A stretch of 64,000 nucleotides of DNA from Phyllostachys edulis (lineage: Eukaryota > Streptophyta > Magnoliopsida > Poales > Poaceae), in NCBI GenBank assembly GCA_036346405.1, contig CM070562.1:64136195-64200194 (forward strand), written 5' to 3'. The position numbers were made by a program, and so were the translations under genes. Below, piece by piece: positions 55,691-64,000 of the stretch. Positions within the stretch are counted from its first letter, which is position 1. Each line of letters starts with the position of its first letter. The notes beneath the pieces are model-generated. The model saw only the letters and a program-made list of their open reading frames with translations, had not been told where the DNA came from and made no database searches.

Positions 55691-57512
55691 TGAACTATAA
55701 ATGCCGACACGACTCGACTAGAAAGATCCTGCCAATCTCCCATGGCTTCCGATTTGGACGCCTCTTGATTTTCTATGCATGCATGCCGAGACGGTACCGT
55801 ACGTGAGCTTGTGTGGTGAGTAACTTACCTACTTGGACTGTCAGCTCGTCATATGCATAGAGATGTTTGGCTCCATTTTGGTACTGATGAACAGTGAGTC
55901 TGCATCTTGACAGCAAAAACTTCTCATCCTCTCTGACGTACATGCTGCCACGAGAGATCGATCGATGACCACGATTTCTGATCTACTCTAGTACGTACGT
56001 AGTCCAAAAGTATACGCCAGCCAGATCGTGGCTCTGCAGGGCCTTGGTTAATCTGACGAGGACATGAATTCCCTTCCTTTGTTCGTATGCACACAGACGT
56101 ACGCAGTGGCGCGCTGTAATCCACTTGTGCAAGCCTGCGCGCGATGTGCTGTCTCTGAGCTCCTACTGACGATTAGCTTAGCTAGATTTGTGTGTTCCAT
56201 TGGGTGCTTGGGTATCGGAGGAGCTGGACAGCAACTCGTCAAGCTTTTGGCGTATTTGCACGCAAGCATGCACACACCGGATTAAGCCAAAACTTGTGTG
56301 GCATCAAATCAACTCGGTCTAATTAACAGCTAGCTAGCCAGTTATTCACGCGCTAAATGGCGCTACTGTCTTTGCCCCATTCTCATTCGCCCATATCGTG
56401 CCATTTTTGGAGATACCAAAAGTATTTAATTCGGAAGAAATGAAAATTAATTTGCAAGAAAATGGGAGAAATCCTAGTAAATGTGTAAGTAAAGGATTAA
56501 TAAGTTGGGGAAAACTGTTGTAAGGCAGGTAATTTTTTTGTACGAGAGCACAAACCAACAAGAAGTCTTTTCTAGAAAATGTTATGAAACCAAGCCAGTT
56601 CATAATAAGTCAATTAGGGCTTGCTTATCTTCTAGATATCAAATGGTGTATTTTGTGATAAAATGAATATCATATAAAAAGTGGAATTGAAACAAAATTT
56701 CCATGATCTAGAAGTGGAATATGATGGGTCCCACTATTCCATATCTCTAGGCTACTTCCTGTGTCCCGTCAGTTATATTCTTCTTGTTCTGTTAGGCTCC
56801 ATAACTATTCACAAATGAACCAATAAGGCTTTCTAAATCAGGTTGGACATCTAGCGGAACAGCAAGATTGTTACTACTCATCTCAAAAGAAAAAGGACCA
56901 AACACTAGAGCCTGTATACATACGGTGGATTTTAGTTTAAAAATGGTACGGTGTTTTGTGTAATTCCTTTAAAAAAAACCTCTCATTAGCGTGGTGGGTT
57001 TGAACTTAGATGTCAGCGAGACCCCGAGTGGCATGAAGAAGGGTTTTTAGTAAGCACTGCTCATATATACAATTAGAAATCTTTTTTTGTGTGAGGAATA
57101 TTTTCGCAAGCGTTCAGGTGTCAATTTTGGGATATTTGATATATACAAGAGCAGTTATCCCTTTGCAAGGAATAACTGTTTGTGGTACAAGTCTGAAATT
57201 GCAAGTAACTGAACTTACAAAATTAAAGTTATGACAAGTTATAAAAAGAGTCTCCCAAATAAAGTCATAAGAAAAGAAATTATAGTTCGAGGGAAAAAAG
57301 GACATATTTTAAATTTTGACCAGATTAATTAATTAGTCCTTTGAATTGAATGTTCGTGGGCTAGGTGAAAGTAACTACTCCGTGTGACCGTAGAAGTCAA
57401 AAGGCTAATTAGGAGATCAAACAATGATGCTGGCTGCCGTGCACCACCTTGTTGCTCCTTCACCACCACGTCTCTTTCCATCTAAAACAAAAGGGCCCCG
57501 TACCCTTGCCAG

Positions 57513-57520
57513 TATTTAAG
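57513..57520 (+). promoter_or_regulatory. TATA box of the NAC gene
   Basis: TATTTAAG, 229 bases before the start codon. It is followed by a C/T-rich leader (57545-57660), as common for grass genes. The transcription start is expected near 57545. Confidence 0.6.
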
Positions 57521-57748
57521 CCCACCATCTCCTACCCAACCCTTTATCTTCTCTTGACCACTTCAACCCCCTCAAGACCATAATACCAAAAAGGTTAGCA
57601 CCCTTTCTCTAATCTCTAGCTCTCCCCTCCTTTTTTCCTTAAGGATTTCTCTCCCCTCTTGATGCTCTGATTATAATCGTCCTACAAGTCCTGTTCTTTA
57701 TGTACTTTGCCAAGTACTACATCTTAGCTAGCAGCCAGGCAGCTGGGG

Positions 57749-59211
57749 ATGGAGCAAGACGTGCACCACCACCAGCAGCAGCAGCAGCCCATGTACCTGC
57801 ACCTGCCGCCGGGCTTCCGGTTCCACCCGACCGATGAGGAGCTCATCACGCACTACCTCGCCCGGAAGGCCGCCGATCCCCGGTTCGCCGCCCGCGCCGT
57901 GGGCGAGGCCGACCTCAACAAGTGCGAGCCATGGGACCTGCCATGTAAGCCTTTCCGATCGATCATGCATCCACTTGCCACGCACATGAGCTAGCTACTT
58001 GTCGTTTACACATGTACATGTGTATATGTTTCGTCGTCGTGTGTGCAGCGAGGGCAACGATGGGGGAGAAGGAGTGGTACTTCTTCTGCGTGAGGGACCG
58101 CAAGTACCCGACGGGGCTGAGGACGAACAGGGCCACGGAGTCCGGGTACTGGAAGGCGACGGGCAAGGACAGGGAGATCTTCAGGGCCAAGGCTCTCGTC
58201 GGCATGAAGAAGACGCTCGTCTTCTTCACGGGGAGGGCTCCCCGGGGCGGCAAGACCGGCTGGGTCATGCACGAGTACCGCCTCGAGGGCAAGCACGGCG
58301 CAGCCTACGGCCTCCCCAAGGCTGCCACGTCCAAGGTAAACTATTGCTCTTGTAAAGAAAATCGCTTCTGTACTCGCTTTCGGAAAGAAAATTGCACGGG
58401 TAAAAAATTGAATTTTTCGGATTTTATTTTTTAAAAAAAAAACCAATTTCGAATAAAATTCAAGTAAATTCGATTTTTTTAGACAAAATTCATCCAAACC
58501 GGTTTTTTCGGGATCAGTTTATATTCCTATCGGCCCCACCGATAAATCCGAAATTACCAATTTTCGGCCGAAATTCCGTTTCCTGCTTCTGACTTTTGAA
58601 CCATGTCGACCTTGCTTGTTGGGCAGGACGAGTGGGTGCTGTGCAGGGTGTTCAAGAAGAGCTCCGAGCCGTCGTCGGTGGCTGGCAAGAGAGGCGCGTG
58701 CACAGGGATGGCGGGCGTAGGATTCTCCATGTCCATGGCGGATGTCGACCTCACCTCGTGCGCGCTCCCTCCGCTGATGGACGTGTCCGGCGGCTGCAGC
58801 GGCGGCACCACCTCACACTCCGCGGCGGCGGTGACATCCTTCGCGCCGCCTCCACCGGAACACGTGACCTGCTTCTCCAACGCGCTGGAGGGCCAGTTCC
58901 TGAACCCACCATTCCTCCTCCCCTCTGCTCCGATGACGACCACGGCACAGGGCGCCGCCGTCGCGGTGGATCACCTTACCATGGCCTCTGCCTCCCCGTT
59001 CTTGGCGAACATGCAGATGCAGTACGCGCAGGACGTCGGCGTGGGGGGCATGGTGCACGAGCTCCTGGAGGGCGGCTGGTACTGCAAGGGCGAGAGGGAG
59101 AGGCTGAGCGGCGCCTCGCAGGACACCGGCCTCACCTCGGAGGTGAACCCCGCCGAGATCTCCTCATCGCGGCAACACGTGGATCACGAGGCGTCCCTTT
59201 GGGGCTATTGA
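57749..59211 (+). CDS. NAC-domain transcription factor, CUC2/NAC100 clade (miR164 target type)
   Basis: Three exons: 57749-57944, 58049-58335 and 58627-59211. Introns are 57945-58048 and 58336-58626, with GTAAG/GTAAA donors and CAG acceptors, in the two usual NAC positions. The product has 355 residues. After a His/Gln-rich start (residues 6-13), the NAC domain covers about 19-172: LPPGFRFHPTDEELITHYL, LNKCEPWDLP joined across intron 1 to SRATMGEKEWYFF, YPTGLRTNRATESGYWKATG, GRAPRGGKTGWVMHEYRLEG, and DEWVLCRVFKK after intron 2. This domain binds DNA and forms dimers; the C-terminal half should activate transcription in the nucleus. A miR164-like site (58859-58879) encodes EHVTCFS, a motif of the rice OMTN/CUC2/NAC100 group, which acts in organ boundaries, roots or senescence. 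Which ortholog it is cannot be said. No damage is seen. Confidence 0.94.
57945..58048 (+). other. NAC intron 1
   Basis: 104 bases, GTAAGC to GTGCAG, phase 1 (splits a serine codon). This is the conserved first intron position of NAC genes. Confidence 0.9.
58336..58626 (+). other. NAC intron 2, with repeat-like insert
   Basis: 291 bases, GTAAAC to GGGCAG, phase 0. Most of it (58375-58585) is AT-rich sequence with AAATTC/GAATTT and TTTCGGCCGAAATT words, unlike the GC-rich exons. It resembles dispersed grass repeats and may be a decayed insertion. Confidence 0.85.
58859..58879 (+). promoter_or_regulatory. miR164 target site in the NAC mRNA
   Basis: Compared with a perfect complement of miR164 this 21-base site has three mismatches: at the two bases pairing with the miRNA 3' end and at the base opposite miRNA position 13. 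The seed side and the cleavage position (ACCTGCTTCTCCA) match fully. It lies in exon 3, frame encoding EHVTCFS, where other NAC targets have it. Confidence 0.9.
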
Positions 59212-59640
59212 GATCTTGATCATTGAAGCTGCATTAGTATTAGTCACTGGATTGGAAAAGATTATTGTACTATTGAATACTGTTACACAAAGAAGAAAAA
59301 AGCATGAGCAAAGTTTGTATGTTGTAGATTTGATAATCCGAGATGTATCGTGGTAATTGGATATTAGTGTTGTTTCTCGGTATGAATGTCCTGTTTGGAA
59401 CACTAGGATTCTGCTTTCTACAGCAATCCTGCGAAATTGCACTGTTTGCTAAAAAAAAATCTGGCTATGCTTTGCCATTTGGTTAGCTACTCTCCGAGTG
59501 AGAGAGAAGTGATCTCATCTCAAACCTAAAAACTTGACTTGTCGTTGTGAAAGGCTAATCTAGCATTAAAACTTTGGTTAGGTTTTGGTGGTGACTGAGC
59601 AATCAATCCCATTTGCTACCTTTTGCCCCGGATCTGGATC
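59212..59640 (+). other. NAC 3' untranslated region and downstream sequence
   Basis: AT-rich, without a gene. The mRNA probably ends between 59270 and 59450; no single strong AATAAA signal is present (near-signals such as TTGAATACTG at 59273). Confidence 0.5.
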
Positions 59641-60320
59641 TCTGCCTTAACAAAGTATAGGCAGAGGAAAACGATTTTTTTTTAAATAATCTATTTTTTA
59701 TTCAAAAATACGGAAATAATACCGCTTAATTTTTTTTACAGAAATAATCGTGTGTCGCTTTACGGTTGGGCGACTCGTGCAAGTCGCACAACCGCACTAC
59801 GACCAACCTTCAAGTCACCCAACGGAACGGCAATTTAAAGGTTCGAGGCAAGGTCGCTTTATGGAATGGCGACTTTAAGAGAGTCGTCATACAGTCGAGC
59901 GACTTGCTCGCACCTCAACCCAAGTCGCCCAACCGTATGGCGACTTGGAGCGGTTATAAAACCCCGCGCGCGGTCTGGTCGACGACGATGGGGAGGTCCA
60001 GGCCGGTCCGGAGCGGTCACGACGATTCCGTTCGACCGGTCGCTCTCCCGACGCCTGGTGGACCGTTGGCGCCCGAGACACACACCTTCCACCTCCTTTC
60101 GGGAGATGGCTCCTACTCGCAGATGTCGCGATCTTTGCTCGGCTTGCCTATCGCGGAGCCCTGAATAACCGCAGGAGGCCTTGCCGATCGTGGCGCGACG
60201 CCTGCTTGGCGAGTTTGAGGGGTTCTTGGGGCGGAGGCCGCGCCTCCGTACTTCGACTTCTCGAAGCAACAGCGGCATGGCCCGCCCCTGCGGTGGCTTT
60301 CGCAGTTCTGGGTACGTATA
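59641..60320 (+). other. Repeat-derived region with GTCGC/GCGAC words and a TATA box
   Basis: Between 59750 and 59945 the words GTCGC and GCGAC recur about eight times, often near CAACCG or CCCAAC. A TATAAAA at 59955-59961 is followed by a short GC-rich open frame (ATG 59988, 58 codons) and more GC-rich sequence to the LTR start at 60321. I recognise no domain. It may be the promoter end of an unidentified transposon or gene fragment. Confidence 0.4.
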
Positions 60321-60859
60321 TGTAACATCCCAAATGTATAATTAGGGTTATTCAAGCATAATTATATGTGTAGAAATTAAAACTTTTTCTCACATCTTGA
60401 AAAACCCTAAAATCTCATGTGATTCTTGTCCAAGAGTTGTGTAATCCAAAAACACAAAGCTCTTGTTGACCAAAAGTCTAATTCATTTTCCATCCATCTT
60501 AAATCTTGTGCCAATCAATTGGAAATATTTTCCCTTGGTCCAAAAACTGATGTGGGACTCCTCTGAAAAATATCATGAGTTATAACACTTGTTGATAATT
60601 TTTGGAGGCAAAACAATCCTTTAAACAACCTTCATGAATTTCCTGAGAAAAATGCAGTGCATAATAACCTCTGAAAATTTTATGCAAGGTTAAGCTCTTT
60701 GTCAGCAAGCTCCTGTAAAAATTTCATTAAATTTGGAGTTCATTTGCTATCTCAAATAATTCTGCTAAGTCTCATTTGTTAGAAACTAAATTTAAAAGCC
60801 TACACTGTTCCTTGGGCTAGCCATGTTCAAGCTGGTCCAGCCCAACCATGTCTGCACCT

Positions 60860-63290
60860 CGGCAGACCTCATCCCCACCTTGATCAGTCGTGGTGTTGGA
60901 TCTACATCCAACCGCCACGACCTCCTCTCAGGTCAACACTGCAAGGATCTCCCAACCTTGTCTGGTCATAGCCCTTGGATTAACATCCAACCGCCCCGAC
61001 CTCCCCGGCTATCAAACCTCAAAACCACCTTCCACTGTGTTGAGGTCTTGGCCCTTGGATTCAAGATCCACGGCCGACCTCCCTCTTTGTTAAGCTAAGC
61101 AAACATCCCACCTACATGAGGTCACATTTGTTGGATCAAAGATCCACGGTCATGACCTCCCCTGTGTGTCAAACCTCAAAGTCTACATCCCACCTTGATG
61201 AGGTCACAGCCATTGGATCAAAAATCCATGGTCACGACCTCCTCCTCTCAATCTAACTAACAGACCTCCCTTTTATGTTGTTGAGGTCGTGAGTTGGATT
61301 CGAGATCCAAAGGCCACGACCTCCTCTGAAAAACATCACGGCAAGGTCCTCCCGCCTTGGTGAGGTCGTAGCCCTTAGATCTAAATCTAAAGGCCATGAC
61401 CTCCCTTGTGCGTTGCGCAAGCTCAGGACCTCCACCTCTTTTGATCGTAGCCCTTAGATCTAAATCTAAAGGTCCTGACCTCCCTTGCCTGTTGCGCATC
61501 ATATCAGACCTCCCCGGTCATTGTGTGCCCTTGGATTTAAATCCAAAGGCCATGACCTCCCCTCATGTCTTTTTGATCGCGTGCGGTTAAGTCCTCACTG
61601 GAGGTCCGCACCGTTGGATGGAGATCCAACGCTTTGGACCTCCTGTCCCTTTTCCTCACGTGCGTTTTCTCGATTAAGGAAATCGGAGGGCCACGACCTC
61701 CCCACCCTTGATCGTGTGGCTGGGACCTCCTCCCAGCCACTTAAAACATAACGGTTCAAAAATTGGATCCGATGGTTAGGACCTCTCCCAGGTCTTATCC
61801 AACGGTCACCAAGACCTCCCCTGTTCTTCTCCTTCCTCTGGCGCGCATGCGAGCTCTGAGCAGTGCATTAATGCGTGTCTGACCTTGGGGTACATTATAA
61901 TGACTCTTTCTTGACCCGCATTTAATGCAGGTCAGCTTTCCGCCTCATTGGTCATTTCAAGACTTTGTCACCTTGTCAACCTTTATGTCTTGTCCACCCC
62001 ATGGACCAACCCGTGGGCTAAGCTCACCATGGAGCTTAGCCCCACTCATAACCTTCACCTCGGTCTATAAGTCACCCCCAGGAATCCTCCTTGGCTTCCT
62101 TTGCACACAATTGACCTCGGCCTTGCACTTGTGCGTGGTGAGCTCCTCATCCCCAAACTCACCTCCCATCTTGGTCGCCATGGTTGATGTCCTTGGAGCT
62201 CCTCAGTGAGACAAGGGTTCCAGTGGCTCCCTCCTTCAAACCTTGCTCACTTTTGCTCCTGAAAACCTCTTGGAAGTTAACCCTAACTTGAATTGTTTGG
62301 GCATTTTTCAGAGGTGGACAAAGTCGAGCTTGGTGGTGCCTTGGGTCGTGAAGCTTCACTGCCTTCCCCAACTCCGGTCATCACCTCCACGACCTCCCCA
62401 GCACCTTAGGACCTCCAGGTACACCTCCTGTTAGTCCTTTAGATGCTGGCACCCGCTTGAATGCATGTTGCGGAGCTTAAGTTTTGGCACACGCTTGATT
62501 GTCGCGCGGAGCTCCATTTTGCATTTTCGTATTTTGGCCGTGCGGGTTGTGTTTGTCCTCTCCGGCTCGCCGGCGATTAAGGCCGTCGTCGCCGTCGAGA
62601 ATGAGTCCATGGTGTGCGCAACACTATTGCGCACACGGGGATGTCCTTGGTTCTCGCCGGCGAGGTCTACATCGCCGGCGATGACCAAATCTTTGAGCTC
62701 GGGTCTTTGTCGGACACGGCAGCACCGTTGTCGTTTTTAGCACAGAGATTTGCCGTGTTTAATACGGTCATCAATTGCTCAATCTTGCAATCATTGGTTG
62801 GGTCTTGATGTTCTTAAATCCACCATTTTTTGTGCGCAGTTAAGACCTCCCGCGCGCGGACCTCCTTGTGTCCCGCGCGCATTAACCTCTCGTCCAAGCA
62901 CGTGCGTGCGCAAGCACGTGGTTGTGAGCTCTGGGACGTCCAGACCTCCTCCAAGGAAATCTGGAGCGTCCAAGACCTCCCTTGCGCAATCGTAGCCGTC
63001 CAGACCTCCCTGGAGGTCTGTGATGTTTAGATCTATCGCTTAGGACCTCCTCGAGGTCATCTCACCGTTGAGGACCTCCCCTTTAGATCTGGTCCGTTCC
63101 GGACCTCCTTTCTGTGTTGTGGTCCGTTGGATCTCCCATCTACGGCCACGACCTCCCCCTCACCTCGCGCATGTGAGTTGCTAAGAGGTCCAGGACCTCT
63201 GGACTTCACGTGCGCGTGTGTGATGTTCTCCTGGGAGGTCTTGAGCCGTTGGATCTGAGATCTGTGGCTCACGTCCTCCCATACCCTTGT
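60860..63290 (+). repeat. Dispersed GACCTCC array
   Basis: By eye about 27 GACCTCC words, often 40-70 bases apart. Between them are inverted pairs of the type TTGGATC...GATCCAA (for example CGTTGGAT/ATCCAACG at 61611-61631) and CTTAGATCTAAATCTAA. A GACCTCC/GGAGGTC hairpin is at 63004-63019. Confidence 0.85.
62066..62071 (+). promoter_or_regulatory. Putative TATA box of the array LTR
   Basis: TATAAG after CACCTCGGTC and before a C-rich leader, between the two blocks of GACCTCC words. Confidence 0.4.
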
Positions 63291-64000
63291 GAGTTTTAGA
63301 AATTCCAGTGAAGTCTTAGTTATAGACTGAAATAAGGTATAGACTTTAGAATTTCATATCTTCTTCGTTTTAAATCCTTTTGAGGTCATTCAAATTGTGT
63401 TAGCTCTGTCTTGAACTTAACTTTAATCCAAAAATGATTGTAAGTTGAGTTCAGCTCAGAGCACGATTAGCCACTAGGTTTTAAAACTCCTTTGAATATA
63501 CACTCAAAATTTATGTTTAACTTGTAAAACCCATAACTAATGCTCTGAGGTTATTTGTGAGTAAACCCAATTTTGTTAGATTCCTCTAATAATGAACTCA
63601 CTGTGAGAATTAGTTCGAGCATGTTCTTTGTTATAGAAATGAGGACTTGTGCATTATAATTTTGTTCAAGTTCTTGTTTTTGAAAAATTATATAAAGTGC
63701 ATAATAGCTCCAAATGAGATTAACTCAATTGTGTTATTCATCTCATGAGGTGCTGGTTTTACAATAAAAATCTCAGCCTCACTACTTTTCTAGAAAATGT
63801 TGCCTCATAATTAAATTAGTGAATAGTGCGGTTTGGTAATTTTAGGGTGAGCAGAATTGTTTTGCTCATATCTTTTGCATTGAGAATCCAAATCCATTGG
63901 TTCTTGTTGCAAAATTTCCTAAAAATCATTCCCTTGCTGCTGTAGAAAATTCAGGGTATTTGGAGTTCGTTTGCTGTGCTGTCTTTGTTGCCTTTCATCG

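Larger units (their letters stand above)
53901..57500. other. Intergenic region upstream of the NAC gene
   Basis: No gene is recognised. It holds a CpG-rich block (54258-54590), many GATCGATC, ACGTACGT and GCATGC palindromes typical of grass promoters, a TCATC microsatellite (about 55668-55690) and a possible second TATA box (CTATAAAT at 55695). Between 55.2 and 57.4 kb there is AT-rich sequence that may include old MITEs, but no paired terminal repeats are clear to me. Confidence 0.6.
60321..64000 (+). mobile_element. LTR (TGTAAC type) with GACCTCC arrays, cut by the window end
   Basis: Starts TGTAACATCCCAAATG after CGTATA. The right end is outside the window, so solo LTR and full element cannot be told apart. 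AT-rich first 500 bases, then GACCTCC-rich sequence at 60860-61840 and 62380-63280 around a promoter at 62066, then AT-rich sequence. It shares this plan with 46475-51044 but is in the other orientation and differs at the start, so it is a related family. No coding gene is recognised. Confidence 0.78.

Noticed and set aside
58012..58434. Reading of NAC exon 2 extended into intron 2
   Set aside because: The extension encodes low-complexity sequence, while splicing at 58335/58627 gives the conserved NAC end DEWVLCRVFKK.

Overview
The window is a piece of a grass (Poaceae) nuclear genome. It holds one intact-looking host gene, a NAC transcription factor at 57.7-59.2 kb. Almost everything else is LTR retrotransposon sequence: a stack of nested insertions at about 0-53.9 kb, and one more element entering from 60.3 kb to the window end. 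The grass assignment is inferred from the NAC intron pattern, the element families (Sirevirus copia, Tat-lineage gypsy, CRM-like chromovirus) and the shared cores of the long LTRs. I cannot name the species.

Layout of 0-53.9 kb. The oldest layer is a degenerate Tat-lineage Ty3/gypsy element on the minus strand. Its gag, protease, reverse transcriptase, RNase H, second (archaeal-type) RNase H and integrase read from about 53.0 kb down to 20.9 kb. A spliced extra gene (aORF, 'putative gypsy-type transposon' family) lies on the opposite strand, from a TATA box at 65 to a stop at 19983. Into this element have gone: (1) an 11.1-kb Sirevirus-type copia element at 1198-12276, in an aORF intron; (2) two solo LTRs of one family at 13125-14605 and 31701-33222; (3) solo LTRs or small elements at 15673-19342, 22477-25659 and 29135-31351; (4) a gag-only LTR element at 33514-52838 with exact GATTC target duplications. 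Element 4 carries its own inserts: solo LTRs at 34925-38436 and 46475-51044, and a minus-strand CRM-like deletion derivative at 39029-45057 (exact AAAAG duplications). The deletion derivative is itself split by another solo LTR at 39418-42674. Most insertions have exact 5-bp target duplications, and several host reading frames read through when the insert is ignored. This supports the boundaries and gives an insertion order four levels deep.

Right part. About 53.9-57.5 kb is intergenic sequence with a CpG-rich block and a short microsatellite. The three-exon NAC gene follows; its third exon carries a site complementary to miR164, which places it in the CUC2/NAC100 (rice OMTN) clade. After a repeat-rich stretch of GTCGC/GCGAC words (59.75-59.95 kb), another LTR starts at 60321 and runs out of the window. 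Like the unit at 46.5-51.0 kb, it is filled with dozens of GACCTCC words around its promoter.

How it works together. No autonomous element appears functional: the copia, Tat and CRM-like coding regions all have frameshifts or stops, and the Tat integrase has lost its catalytic glutamate. The gag-only element and the CRM-like derivative share LTR end sequences and look like a non-autonomous/autonomous pair. The least explained features are the GACCTCC arrays in two LTRs, the spliced antisense aORF that converges on gag-pol, and a hairpin-rich array at 53.6 kb. I did not find a convincing wholly new system.
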